Source: a marine bacterium B5-7 (lineage in GTDB: Bacteria; Pseudomonadota; Gammaproteobacteria; BQJM01). From it: DNA of 32,123 nucleotides. The translations under genes and the position numbers were made by a program. The notes below the pieces were generated by a model. It was not told the DNA's origin and did not search any database. It was given only the letters and a program-made list of their open reading frames with translations. Below, one piece after another: positions 1 through 9,542 of this stretch. The stretch covers positions 1-32,123 of the forward strand of contig BQJM01000017.1 of NCBI GenBank assembly GCA_021604705.1. Direction: 5' to 3'. How positions within the stretch are numbered: the stretch's first letter is position 1; the number at the start of each line of letters is the position of its first letter.

Positions 1-979
<979 letters not shown>

Positions 980-1162
980 CGCGCCTGTCGGTTGTTATCA
1001 TGCCGTTCAGTGTATAGGTTGCTTAAAAAAAATGCAACCATGCTAACCATTTTTTTTCTGGGAGAGGGGTATCCATCTTTCTAGGGGCAACTGGCTATTA
1101 TGTCCTTATTTGGTACAATTCGGCCTCAATAATAAATAAACAACAATAACAGGGGAAAACAG
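980..1162. promoter_or_regulatory. Divergent intergenic region between the GTPase and the 279-residue gene
   Basis: The two genes are transcribed away from each other, so both promoters should lie here. On the plus strand TACAAT (1114-1119) is a good -10 candidate without a clear -35, and AGGGG just before 1163 is a ribosome-binding site. On the minus strand a TTGCAT / TACACT pair with 17-nt spacing, read from around 1037 down to 1009, is a weak promoter candidate. A small inverted repeat GGTTGC/GCAACC (1017-1022, 1034-1039) overlaps it. No paired CTTAA PmrA-type box was seen. Confidence 0.4.
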
Positions 1163-2002
1163 ATGCCACCTAAAATGACTCAATATATGCAAGCTGAACT
1201 TGATCGAGAGCCTGCTGTGCGTCGTGAGGCGCTTGCCAGTAAAAATTTTTTCCCGCTATACGATATTACAAATGACCTTCGTAAAGAATTACAGGCGCGG
1301 AATGCCCCAGAGGTCTCGGTGACAGATAAAATACGAGTTTATTATTCTCATGCAATAGCATGTCGTGCTTTGCGATACCAAGTAAAGGGTACGAAAAGGC
1401 AGAAAGAAAAGTATCACAATGAGGCGGAGGCGAGTTTAAAACGCATTTTAGCACTTCGTCCTGGCGACTTACGTGCTACCTGTTCCTTAGGTGCATTGGC
1501 GTACGATCAATGGCGAAAAGAAAAGTTTCGTGAAGAAACAGACAGTTTTAAAGAAGCAGCACAGTATTTTCAAACAGTAATGCAAGCGGAATCTGCTCCT
1601 GATTTATCTGATGATGATAAAGGGCAGGTGGTGCGGGCTAAAAATGCTTATACTGAGATGTGTGGTTATGCCGGTGCAGTGTCACAAAGTCTTTTAGATG
1701 TCTTATCTGGGCCAGGCATTTTAGCGAAAGTGACGAAGGCATTTTGTGATAGATTAATAACAGACTTATTAGAGGATGGTTCAGCTATGTCTGATGCAGG
1801 CTCTCCAGTCAGTGTGGATGCGACGGCAAGCACAACAACCATGGGGAGTGTTGGAGCACCGAGTCCAGACTCAGTTGCTAGCTCGGGCTCAGTGGGTAAT
1901 GGCGAGCAACGTGGTGTAAAACGGAATGCACCTGAAGATGCAGAGAGTGCCGCAGAGAGAGCTAAAGTGCCTCGTTATGGCTTACGTTCTTCCCGGCGTT
2001 AA
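1163..2002 (+). CDS. Helical-repeat (TPR-like) protein with basic NLS-like tail
   Basis: A 279-residue protein not recognised as a known family. It starts at ATG 1163 behind a strong AGGGG Shine-Dalgarno. The first 190 residues are charged and helical, with a TPR-like pattern around 90-145 (LKRILALRPGD, then LGALAYDQW, then the FKEAAQYF helix). Residues 205-248 are a low-complexity Ser/Thr/Gly/Val linker. The last 30 residues are basic: KR (253-254), an 11-residue acidic/Ala spacer, RAKVPR (266-271) and a terminal RSSRR. That arrangement fits a bipartite nuclear localisation signal. The spacer also carries Glu residues as in the C-terminal signals of Dot/Icm substrates. No signal peptide or membrane segment is visible. 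A host-nucleus-directed effector is a hypothesis only; a cytoplasmic scaffold is the alternative. Confidence 0.75.
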   Translation: MPPKMTQYMQAELDREPAVRREALASKNFFPLYDITNDLRKELQARNAPEVSVTDKIRVYYSHAIACRALRYQVKGTKRQKEKYHNEAEASLKRILALRPGDLRATCSLGALAYDQWRKEKFREETDSFKEAAQYFQTVMQAESAPDLSDDDKGQVVRAKNAYTEMCGYAGAVSQSLLDVLSGPGILAKVTKAFCDRLITDLLEDGSAMSDAGSPVSVDATASTTTMGSVGAPSPDSVASSGSVGNGEQRGVKRNAPEDAESAAERAKVPRYGLRSSRR

Positions 2003-2021
2003 ATGCCCCCAGCGCCAGAAT

Positions 2022-2109
2022 TGGCGTAAACATATACATGGTGGCATAAACAAGCAACATTTGGCATAAATGGCGCAAATAGACTATAATCTGGCGTAAA
2101 TGGCATAAA
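2022..2109 (+). repeat. Six iteron-like TGGCRYAAA direct repeats (probable operators)
   Basis: Six 9-bp copies in the same orientation start at 2022, 2042, 2062, 2071, 2092 and 2101: TGGCGTAAA, TGGCATAAA, TGGCATAAA, TGGCGCAAA, TGGCGTAAA and TGGCATAAA. Start-to-start spacings are 20, 20, 9, 21 and 9 bp, so the sites are in near-helical phase and form two tandem pairs. They overlap the -35 and bracket the -10 of the promoter for the downstream wHTH-Fic gene. The obvious reading is autoregulation by that gene's N-terminal winged helix, which is an inference. Confidence 0.85.
2061..2090 (+). promoter_or_regulatory. Sigma-70 promoter of the wHTH-Fic gene
   Basis: TTGGCA (2061-2066, five of six consensus bases) is followed after 18 bp by a perfect TATAAT (2085-2090). 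Transcription would begin near 2097, leaving a leader of about 24 nt before ATG 2121. Two repeats overlap the -35 and spacer, and two lie just after the -10. Confidence 0.75.
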
Positions 2110-2120
2110 TGGGGTACGTG

Positions 2121-3467
2121 ATGTCCACACCGGATAAACAAACAGTTAGCGATGCAGTGCTTAGTGTCTTGCGAGGCATGCCCGAAGGCCGTGGCGTCAA
2201 GATCGCTGAGATTGAGGCCGAGCTCTCGGTGCTTGTGTCGCGTCGTACTTTGCAGCGGCGTCTTGATAATCTTATTACGGACAAGCAAATTGTTCGTGTC
2301 GGTGAAAAAAATGGGGCGCGATATCAATTAGCATCTGCTGTGCAGGCGATTGCACTGTCAGCAGAAGCGACAGCATGCAAACGCCAAGTACAACAGCCTA
2401 TTCAGCAACGACATCCTGTTGCGTATCACCGACAATTTCTTGATGACTATCAGCCAAATGCCACATTTTATTTACCTGAGGTAACTCGAAAAGAACTGCA
2501 TGCAATCGGCCAAACATTTTCACAAACTTTAGCGCCGGGTACGTTTTTAAAACGGATACTACATCGTTTATTGATTGATTTGTCATGGAACTCTAGTCGC
2601 TTAGAGGGCAACACTTACTCGTTACTGGATACCGAACGGCTTATTCATTTTGGTGCGGAAGCAGAAGGGAAACAAGCATTTGAAGCGCAAATGATTCTAA
2701 ATCATAAAGATGCAATTGAATTCATGTTAGAGGTTGCAGACAAAAAAGTTTTTCAGCCTAATATTGTGATGAATATTCATGCGTTGCTTTCCAATAACCT
2801 GTTATCAAACCCTATGGCACGTGGGCAATTACGCCATATTCCTGTTGGCATACAAAAAACAGTGTATTCACCACCGGAGGTTCCGCAGGTCATTGAAGAT
2901 TGTTTTCAAAAAATATTAGAGAAAGCAGCTAAAATTCATGACCCATTTGAGCAAGCCTTTTTTTGTATGGTGCAACTACCGTATTTACAACCGTTTGAAG
3001 ATGTGAATAAACGAGTATCTCGTCTCGTTGCGAATTTACCGTTAATTAAGCATAACTTGTTGCCGTTGTCTTTTGCTGATGTACCAAAAGACGATTACAT
3101 CAGCGGCATGCTGGCGGTGTATGAATTAAATGACGTAAGTTTGTTGCGCGATGTGTTCATTTGGGCGTATCAGCGTTCGGCACAACAGTATCAGGTTGTT
3201 CAGGAAACCCTAGGTGAGCCAGATTTATTGCAACTTCGCTTTCGCGAAGCATTAACGGCAGTTGTTCAACATATTATAAGCAATGACATCCGAAGCGCAG
3301 CTATCCCTGCTGCGGTGCAAGCATGGGCTGATGAACATATTCAGGAAGCAGAGAAAGCTGCATTTGTACGCATGGCTGAACGTGAAATCGCGAGTTTACA
3401 TGAGGGTAATATCGCAGTGCATCGGATTTCACATGCAGCATTTATCGCTTGGCAGGGGCAACGGTGA
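2121..3467 (+). CDS. Winged-helix/Fic-fold protein with degenerate Fic motif
   Basis: I prefer ATG 2121 (448 residues): GGGG lies six bases upstream, and the alternative ATG 2109 overlaps the last operator repeat. Residues about 5-75 look like a winged-helix DNA-binding domain (a ..RRTLQRRLDNL.. recognition-helix pattern). The rest is a Fic fold. The usual HPFxDGNGRxxR motif reads QPFEDVNKRVSR (290-301): the catalytic His is Gln and both loop Gly residues are lost, while Pro-Phe, Asp, Asn and both Arg remain. An inhibitory-helix motif SSRLEGN (158-164) matches the [ST]xxxE[GN] class-II signature. Fic enzymes normally transfer AMP to proteins. With this motif, AMPylation is doubtful and a regulatory or altered-chemistry role is possible. 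The gene sits in the accessory left arm, converging on the hydrolase gene 51 bp away. Confidence 0.88.
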   Translation: MSTPDKQTVSDAVLSVLRGMPEGRGVKIAEIEAELSVLVSRRTLQRRLDNLITDKQIVRVGEKNGARYQLASAVQAIALSAEATACKRQVQQPIQQRHPVAYHRQFLDDYQPNATFYLPEVTRKELHAIGQTFSQTLAPGTFLKRILHRLLIDLSWNSSRLEGNTYSLLDTERLIHFGAEAEGKQAFEAQMILNHKDAIEFMLEVADKKVFQPNIVMNIHALLSNNLLSNPMARGQLRHIPVGIQKTVYSPPEVPQVIEDCFQKILEKAAKIHDPFEQAFFCMVQLPYLQPFEDVNKRVSRLVANLPLIKHNLLPLSFADVPKDDYISGMLAVYELNDVSLLRDVFIWAYQRSAQQYQVVQETLGEPDLLQLRFREALTAVVQHIISNDIRSAAIPAAVQAWADEHIQEAEKAAFVRMAEREIASLHEGNIAVHRISHAAFIAWQGQR

Positions 3468-3518
3468 GAGGCGTTTTACTGTCATCCTAAAACTGTCGTG
3501 CAGGGTACCATGCTCCGA

Positions 3519-5009
3519 TCAAACCCCGCCCCAAGCATTAAGCTGTTTCTTTAGGGTGTCTCTTAATCGGGCGGCTGGTGCTGGCTTGTCGGTCATCGGT
3601 ATCTCTTCAGTAGCAGTGGGCGTTGTTTTCGTGCGTAGCAGTCTCATCGAATAAAAATTTGCATTATGTTTTGACGGTGCTTTCGTCTCGCAATGCAGGG
3701 TTCTATCCCCCAGACTTTGCGTGATGTATTCGGTGCTATCGCTTGGTTGACAAGCCCCCACGACTTCATCATCACTGGCTTGAATTAAAAGTATATCGTC
3801 TTTGCTGATGGACTTTAGTTTTTTCATTGTATTGAGTTCGAAGCTGCGATCTATTTTTTTTAGTGTGTAGCACGCTAACCACATCATCATGAGTAGGGGT
3901 GCGGTTAATAAGGCAAGTAGCGAGAGGCCTAAGGTGATCCCTATTGCCGCGCTCCATGCGTGTGCGCGATTTTTTCGGTAAAATTGCATGCGTACAAGAT
4001 ATTTTGAAAGATTATAAAGAAGGGGAAAGCCCTGTTTAACTAAGGTATCGAGATCTGAAAAAGATCGATCCACGATTAAACGAATATTATCTGTTGTCTT
4101 ATTTCCTTTTAATTGAGCCACTGCGCTTGTTGCGATGTAGCCCCCTAATGAGTGACCGTAAAATACCGTTAATGTCTTGTCTTTAATCCACTGATTTTCT
4201 CTTGCCATTTGATAGATCGTGACCGCAGGGTTGACGAGTTTTTTTTCATGGTCTATGTGCTGCTTATTTTCGTAAGCGGCTTTACTGACTTCCCGGCTGC
4301 CGACACGTTGTAATGCCTCGGTCGGTTCAAAGCCAGCTACGGTGTGGTAAAAATCTGTGATGTATCCATTGGCATCAAAGTAGGAAGGGGAGGTAGTCGA
4401 GGCCATTGCTGACTCTTCAACATAGCACCTAAAAAGTTTATGCGCTAAGTCTGCATCAAAGACAAAGATAGTGCCCTCTTTACTTTGGACAAGATAGCCT
4501 GTTACTTCTCCTCGTGCCTGAATAGGCTGTAGATCCTTGGCTGCTATTTTCATCTTATAACCGTAGGCGCGCAGGGTGTAATAACCTTGTTGTTTTGCTG
4601 CAGGTGCAAGAGAGCCAAGCCATGTTCCCTCTCGATCATAAATGTCGCTTAGTGATGATAATGCTTGACGTTCTCTGTTAAAAGCAAGTGTTCTTTGGCG
4701 GTGTCGATTAGGGTAGCTGTATATTAGTATTTGTTCGAAGTTCAATTTTTCGATCATGTCGGCTAGCAATCCATCTAAAATGCTGGGCGTGACTTGCTGA
4801 TCTCGACCGGGACAGACAATGATGGTTTTTCCGCTGCGTGGATTGCTTAGTTTTTTTTGAATACGGTGTACGGCACCTTCTCCATTGGAGAGCATGGTTT
4901 TATTGTAGGTACATCCTCCTCGGACAGTGGCGATCATCTGCAATAAGTCTTCAGGCGCTTCGTGCGTGAATTGTCCGTACAAGAGAGAGGAAATAATGCG
5001 TCCAATCAT
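3519..5009 (-). CDS. Large alpha/beta hydrolase with internal membrane segment, candidate effector
   Basis: A 496-residue protein. The nucleophile elbow GHSLGG places the catalytic Ser at 287. A later ..LLIQASDDEVVG.. supplies Asp 413/414 and ..KHNANFYS.. supplies His 448, giving a plausible Ser-Asp-His triad in canonical order. Between nucleophile and acid lies a strongly hydrophobic block (353-382) that could anchor or hairpin into a membrane. There is no N-terminal signal peptide. The C-terminal tail carries TATEEIPM and is otherwise charged. The architecture (a long N-terminal region before the lipase motif, an inserted hydrophobic segment) recalls lipase-type effectors of Legionella such as the SidB/SdbA group, but I cannot confirm homology. 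Start ATG 5009 has AGG eight bases upstream. Substrate unknown; lipase, esterase or thioesterase are all possible. Confidence 0.8.
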   Translation of the reverse strand: MIGRIISSLLYGQFTHEAPEDLLQMIATVRGGCTYNKTMLSNGEGAVHRIQKKLSNPRSGKTIIVCPGRDQQVTPSILDGLLADMIEKLNFEQILIYSYPNRHRQRTLAFNRERQALSSLSDIYDREGTWLGSLAPAAKQQGYYTLRAYGYKMKIAAKDLQPIQARGEVTGYLVQSKEGTIFVFDADLAHKLFRCYVEESAMASTTSPSYFDANGYITDFYHTVAGFEPTEALQRVGSREVSKAAYENKQHIDHEKKLVNPAVTIYQMARENQWIKDKTLTVFYGHSLGGYIATSAVAQLKGNKTTDNIRLIVDRSFSDLDTLVKQGFPLLYNLSKYLVRMQFYRKNRAHAWSAAIGITLGLSLLALLTAPLLMMMWLACYTLKKIDRSFELNTMKKLKSISKDDILLIQASDDEVVGACQPSDSTEYITQSLGDRTLHCETKAPSKHNANFYSMRLLRTKTTPTATEEIPMTDKPAPAARLRDTLKKQLNAWGGV

Positions 5010-5044
5010 AGATGATGCCTAGGCGTTTTCTGTGATGATAAAAA

Positions 5045-5063
5045 AACCCGGGACAAGCCCGGG
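5045..5063 (-). terminator. Rho-independent terminator of nrdAB
   Basis: Read on the minus strand, a CCCGGG / CCCGGG stem (5058-5063 with 5047-5052) closes a five-base loop and is followed by a run of T, about 20 bp after the nrdB stop. The sequence belongs to the same CCCGGGG-TGACA palindromic repeat type seen at 12802-12882, so a dispersed repeat half-element appears to serve as terminator. Confidence 0.75.
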
Positions 5064-5083
5064 GTGACAAGAAAATCCAGGGT

Positions 5084-6283
5084 TCAATCATCTTCCCAGT
5101 TAAGTGCGCCGCCCGCTTGGTATTCAATCACGCGGGTTTCGAAGAAGTTACGTTCCTTCTTCAGATCGAGCATTTCACTCATCCATGGGAATGGATTGCT
5201 TGCGCCAGGATACTGCTCTTCCAAGCCAATCTGTGCACAACGACGATTCGCAATAAATTGTAAGTACTCAGCAAACATGTCTGAATTCATGCCGAGGATA
5301 CCGGTTGGCATCGTATCAATTGCATATTGATGTTCAAGTTCCACACCATCTTTAATTAACTGGATCATTTCTTGCTGGAATTTCTCCGTCCATAAATGGG
5401 GGTTTTCCGCTTTGATTTGGTTAATCACATCGATACCAAAGTTCATGTGCATAGATTCATCACGCAAAATATATTGGAATTGCTCTGATGTACCCACCAT
5501 CTTATTACGACGACCCATCGACAAGATTTGTGTAAAGCCAACGTAGAAGAAAATCCCTTCAAAAATCACATAGAAGGCAATTAAGTCACGTAATAAACGT
5601 TGATCATCTTCCGGTGTGCCCGTATTAAATGTCGGATCGCCCAGGCTTTGCGTAAACTCTAGTGCCCATACCGCTTTACGTGCGACAGACGGTAATTCAC
5701 GATACATGTTAAAGACTTCCGCTTCATCCATGCCCAAGCTTTCAATGATGTATTGATAAGCATGGGTATGTAGCGCTTCTTCAAACGCTTGACGCAATAG
5801 ATATTGACGGCACTCAGGGTTGGTGATGTGACGATATACTGCTAATACTAGGTTATTGGCCACCAATGAATCGGCTGTTGAAAAGAAACCGAGGTTACGT
5901 TTCACAATCATGCGCTCTGCATCACTCAATCCATTCGGATCTTTCCATAAAGCAACGTCAGCAGACATGTTGATTTCATTCGGCATCCAATGGTTTGCGC
6001 AACCATCAAGATATTTTTGCCATGCCCATTCGTATTTGAATGGTACGAGCTGATTAAGATCAGCATGGCAGTTAATGATCTTCTTGTCGTCTACACGAAT
6101 TCGTGCAGCACCCATTTCAATCGTTTCTAAACCGGTGGCACCCGCAGTGGGTTTGGGTCCTTGGCCGCCAATACCTTGGCCGCCGTCTTCACCACCATCA
6201 TCATCTTCATTTTTTAGATGTTGCGCAGCTACTTGTGCAGCGGGTGCATCTGTAGCGGTTTCATCCCAACTTAATAAACTCAT
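5084..6283 (-). CDS. nrdB: Ribonucleoside-diphosphate reductase beta subunit (class Ia)
   Basis: The 399-residue radical-generating subunit of ribonucleotide reductase. The diiron ligands are readable: Asp 138 (STADSL), Glu 169 and His 172 (EEALH), Glu 242 (IFEGIFF), and Glu 276/His 279 (RDESMH). Tyr 176, four residues after the His of EALH, sits where the stable tyrosyl radical forms, and the first ligand is Asp. This is therefore a class Ia enzyme and not the Chlamydia-type Ic form with Phe. Residues 1-55 are an acidic/Gly-rich extension beyond the ferritin-like core. The C-terminal ..ALNWEDD should dock in NrdA. Start ATG 6283 follows AAGGAG. It lies 27 bp downstream of nrdA in one operon. 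Confidence 0.97.
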   Translation of the reverse strand: MSLLSWDETATDAPAAQVAAQHLKNEDDDGGEDGGQGIGGQGPKPTAGATGLETIEMGAARIRVDDKKIINCHADLNQLVPFKYEWAWQKYLDGCANHWMPNEINMSADVALWKDPNGLSDAERMIVKRNLGFFSTADSLVANNLVLAVYRHITNPECRQYLLRQAFEEALHTHAYQYIIESLGMDEAEVFNMYRELPSVARKAVWALEFTQSLGDPTFNTGTPEDDQRLLRDLIAFYVIFEGIFFYVGFTQILSMGRRNKMVGTSEQFQYILRDESMHMNFGIDVINQIKAENPHLWTEKFQQEMIQLIKDGVELEHQYAIDTMPTGILGMNSDMFAEYLQFIANRRCAQIGLEEQYPGASNPFPWMSEMLDLKKERNFFETRVIEYQAGGALNWEDD

Positions 6284-6310
6284 TCATATTCTCCTTTGTT
6301 CCTGGTGCCG

Positions 6311-9163
6311 TTATTGGCAAGCTTCGCAATCGGGATCATCAATCGAACACGCTTTGGGTGCACCTGATTGCACGGCATTTAAAGCGCCCGTGGTGATCGT
6401 GGATTTCTCGGCATTGGTGGCACCCATGCTACGTAAATAATAGGTGGTTTTCAAACCGCGTAGCCATGCCATGCGATAAGTCACATCTAGTTTTTTACCC
6501 GAAGGTTTTGCCATGTAAATATTTAAAGACTGTGCTTGGTCTAACCATTTTTGACGGCGAGACGCGGCGTCAATCAACCAACGTGGTTCGACTTCGAAAG
6601 CTGTTGCATAACGTTCTTTTAGATCAGCAGGGATGCGATCGATGTGTTGTACGCTACCATCAAAGTATTTCAAATCGTTAACCATGACGTTATCCCACAT
6701 GTTTAACGCTTTTAATTCGTTAACCAAATAAGGGTTAATCACGGTAAACTCACCGGACATATTCGATTTCACGAATAAATTTTGGTAAGTCGGTTCAATC
6801 GATTGTGATACACCACAAATATTGGAAATCGTGGCAGTCGGTGCAATCGCCATCACGTTGGAGTTACGCATACCTTGTTTTTTCACAAGTTTGCGTAATG
6901 TTTTCCAATCCATGGTGGTATCGGTGTTTTGCTCCAAGTATTTGCCACGAACTTTTGCGACAGCATCAATAGAGTCAATCGGTAGAATGCCTTGATCCCA
7001 CAATGAACCTTTGTACGTGTCGTAAGCGCCACGTTCTTTGGCTAAATCAGAGGATGCTTTAATCGCATAATAGCTGATCATTTCCATCGACAGATCCGCA
7101 AAGTCTACTGCTGCATCAGAAGCATATGACAGTTTTTGCTTATATAAAGCATCTTGGAAGCCCATTAAACCTAAACCAATCGGGCGATGCTGCAAGTTAG
7201 AGTTTTTCGCTTGCGGTACGGTGTAGTAGTTAATGTTAATCACATTATCCAACATACGAATCGCTGTCTTGGTGGTTTTAGCGAGTTTTGCTTCATCCAA
7301 ACCATTTTCAGTGACGTGTGCTGGTAAATTAATACTACCTAAGTTACACACCGCAATTTCATCTTTAGAGGTATTCAATGTGATCTCAGTACAGAGGTTT
7401 GAGCTATGAATCACACCGGTATGCTGTTGAGGTGAACGTAAGTTACACGGATCTTTGAATGTAACCCAGGGATGACCTGTTTCAAATAACATGGATAACA
7501 TTTTACGCCACAACTTAACCGCAGAAAGTGTTTTGTAGTTGTTGATTTGGCCGCGTGCTGCTTTGGCTTCGTAAGAAACATAGGCTTTTTCAAACGCTTC
7601 ACCATAAAGGTCGTGTAAATCAGGTGTTTCGTCAGGGGAGAAGAGTGTCCACTCTTTGTCTTCGAATACACGTTGCATGAATAAATCAGGTACCCAGTTT
7701 GCAGTATTCATGTCGTGTGTGCGGCGACGGTCATCCCCAGTGTTTTTACGTAGTTCCAAGAATTCTTCGACATCTAAATGCCAAGTTTCTAAGTAACCAA
7801 CCACAGCACCTTTACGTTTACCACCTTGGTTTACTGCAATGGCCGTGGCATCGGCCACATTCATGAAAGGTACAACACCTAAAGAATTACCGTTGGTACC
7901 AACAATGTGTGAGTTCATTGAGCGTACTGGTGTCCAATCGTTACCAACACCACCCGCGAATTTAGACAACATCGCATTATCCTGAATCGCGCCGAAAATG
8001 CCGTGTAAATCATCGGGAATGGTTGTTAAGAAACAACTTGATAATTGAGGGCGTAATGTACCGGCATTAAATAGGGTCGGGGTGGAACTCATGAAGTCGA
8101 AAGAACTAAGAAGTTCGTAGAACTCAATGGCACGTGCTTCACGATCATCTTCTTCAACCGCTAAGCCCATCGCAACACGCATAAAGAAGGCTTGGGGTAA
8201 CTCAATGCGGTTGTTTTCGCGGTGCAAGAAATAACGATCGTAGAGTGTTTGTAGGCTTAAATACGTAAATTGACCATCACGTGTAGAATCTAATGCGTTG
8301 ACGATTTTGTCTAAGTCAAAGGTCGCTAATTCTGGTGATAGCAATTTGTACTCGATACCTTTCTCAATGTACGCTCTGAAGTAGGTTGGATAGATCGTTG
8401 CCATTTCTTCCATGGTTGCACGGGGTGCAAGACCTAAGAAAGTTAATGTTTCAGTACGTAAATCATCCATCAATAAGCGAGATGCTGCGTACGTGTAATC
8501 AGGATTCTGTTCGACCATCGCACGTGCGCTCATGGTGAGGGCTTGCGCGACTTCTTTTTCACTGACGCCATCGTATAAATTAGAAAGTGTTTGCGTAAAG
8601 ATCTCTTCTTCACTCACTTCCGTTAAACCGGTAGTGGCTTCAGCAATCACCGTACGCAAACGCGCTGTATCTAATGGGCGTTGTGTGCCATCGGCCGCGG
8701 TCACTTTTAAAGCTTTCTCTTGTGATTGTTCCGCTTGTTGGGCTTCTTCAGCAAGACGTGCTTGACGACGTTGTTCGCGATATAAAATATAGGACTCAGC
8801 AACTTTATGTGCTTTGATATCCATGAGTGCGTTTTGCACTTGATCTTGAATATATTCAATCTTTACTGTGGTGCCAGCCGGGAAATGACGCGCTACTTTG
8901 GTTTGTACGCGATCACACACCGTGGCGACTTGTGCGTGGATACGTTCAGAGGCGGCCGCAGTACCACCTTCAACAGCCAAAAAGGCTTTGGTGATGGCAA
9001 CGCTGATTTTGCTCACATCGAATGGTACAACTGCACCATTGCGACGAAGCACGAGGTAGTCAGCCAAAGGCTGTTGTGTGGGGTGATCTGGGTCGATCAT
9101 ATCACCTGCCATGTCCGTTGTTGACGCGGACGCGAAAGCTGTAGAGACGATTTCTTCGCTCAT
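6311..9163 (-). CDS. nrdA: Ribonucleoside-diphosphate reductase alpha subunit with two ATP-cones
   Basis: Reduces all four ribonucleoside diphosphates together with NrdB. I chose ATG 9163 (950 residues) because AAGGAG lies seven bases upstream; an ATG at 9214 in the same frame lacks such a site. Two ATP-cone modules are readable, about 33-133 (VLRRNGAVVPFDVSKI) and 151-238 (KVTAADGTQRPLDTARL), as in the long Pseudomonas aeruginosa NrdA and unlike the single cone of E. coli. Catalytic residues are present: redox Cys 377 (SSCFLT) and 606 (AVCNLG), Asn 589-Cys 591-Glu 593 (NLCTE), the radical-transfer pair Tyr 908/909 (TTYYLR), and a C-terminal shuttle Cys pair 946/949 (CEAC). Allosteric ATP/dATP control through the cones is expected from the family. 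Confidence 0.97.
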   Translation of the reverse strand: MSEEIVSTAFASASTTDMAGDMIDPDHPTQQPLADYLVLRRNGAVVPFDVSKISVAITKAFLAVEGGTAAASERIHAQVATVCDRVQTKVARHFPAGTTVKIEYIQDQVQNALMDIKAHKVAESYILYREQRRQARLAEEAQQAEQSQEKALKVTAADGTQRPLDTARLRTVIAEATTGLTEVSEEEIFTQTLSNLYDGVSEKEVAQALTMSARAMVEQNPDYTYAASRLLMDDLRTETLTFLGLAPRATMEEMATIYPTYFRAYIEKGIEYKLLSPELATFDLDKIVNALDSTRDGQFTYLSLQTLYDRYFLHRENNRIELPQAFFMRVAMGLAVEEDDREARAIEFYELLSSFDFMSSTPTLFNAGTLRPQLSSCFLTTIPDDLHGIFGAIQDNAMLSKFAGGVGNDWTPVRSMNSHIVGTNGNSLGVVPFMNVADATAIAVNQGGKRKGAVVGYLETWHLDVEEFLELRKNTGDDRRRTHDMNTANWVPDLFMQRVFEDKEWTLFSPDETPDLHDLYGEAFEKAYVSYEAKAARGQINNYKTLSAVKLWRKMLSMLFETGHPWVTFKDPCNLRSPQQHTGVIHSSNLCTEITLNTSKDEIAVCNLGSINLPAHVTENGLDEAKLAKTTKTAIRMLDNVININYYTVPQAKNSNLQHRPIGLGLMGFQDALYKQKLSYASDAAVDFADLSMEMISYYAIKASSDLAKERGAYDTYKGSLWDQGILPIDSIDAVAKVRGKYLEQNTDTTMDWKTLRKLVKKQGMRNSNVMAIAPTATISNICGVSQSIEPTYQNLFVKSNMSGEFTVINPYLVNELKALNMWDNVMVNDLKYFDGSVQHIDRIPADLKERYATAFEVEPRWLIDAASRRQKWLDQAQSLNIYMAKPSGKKLDVTYRMAWLRGLKTTYYLRSMGATNAEKSTITTGALNAVQSGAPKACSIDDPDCEACQ

Positions 9164-9283
9164 AAGTTGCTCCTTGTTGTATGCCTTAAAAATCCTTTCC
9201 TTGGATCCACTCAACCTTCCTGGACATCTTGAGTGGGGCGCTGCTGGTAATTTGGGCAGTTTGAGCGACTTTTGGTCGCTGAC

Positions 9284-9330
9284 CTACTACATATTGTGTT
9301 TCCAATAGCGTGAGTAACAAGATAGAGGGT
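9284..9330 (-). promoter_or_regulatory. Paired NrdR boxes upstream of nrdA
   Basis: Two 16-bp sites match the NrdR consensus acaCwAtATaTwGtgt. Read on the minus strand, 9299-9284 is ACACAATATGTAGTAG (a complete C-w-A-t-A-T-n-T-w-G core) and 9330-9315 is ACCCTCTATCTTGTTA (8 of 10 core bases). They lie 31 bp apart, the three-turn spacing typical of NrdR pairs in proteobacteria. The upstream box overlaps the predicted -10. nrdR itself is not in the window. Confidence 0.75.
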
Positions 9331-9347
9331 CTCTCACAAAATTGCAA
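9319..9347 (-). promoter_or_regulatory. Probable nrdAB promoter
   Basis: On the minus strand TTGCAA (9347-9342), a 17-bp spacer and TATCTT (9324-9319) form a moderate sigma-70 promoter, four of six matches each. It would give a leader of about 150 nt. A near-DnaA box, TTACCCACA on the minus strand (about 9370-9378), lies upstream, but it has a mismatch and is not claimed as functional. Confidence 0.4.
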
Positions 9348-9542
9348 GATGAATAACTTGAGCAAAACCTGTGGGTAAGTTGTGTGAATTGTTCAAGCAT
9401 TTGGGGGTAAAATTGATAATGCCTTGCAAATGAATGACTTACCGATTTGGGTTGTTTTTGCCAATGAAAACTAATTGACGGAAACTCGCCCCATCGGTGG
9501 TAATAAGTGATGCCTTATATGCCGGCTTGTTGAAAAGTACGC

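Noticed and set aside
2121-3467. Fic protein as an enzyme acting on the neighbouring Rab-like GTPase
   Set aside because: Known effectors do modify Rabs by Fic chemistry, but this protein has a DNA-binding domain, its own operator-like repeats and lacks the catalytic His, so a regulator is more likely.
5084-6283. NrdB as a Chlamydia-type class Ic (Mn/Fe) subunit
   Set aside because: The position after EALHTHA holds Tyr, not Phe, and the first metal ligand is Asp, so the class Ia form fits.
9360-9380. DnaA box upstream of nrdA
   Set aside because: Only a single nine-mer with a mismatch (TTACCCACA) is present; too weak to call.
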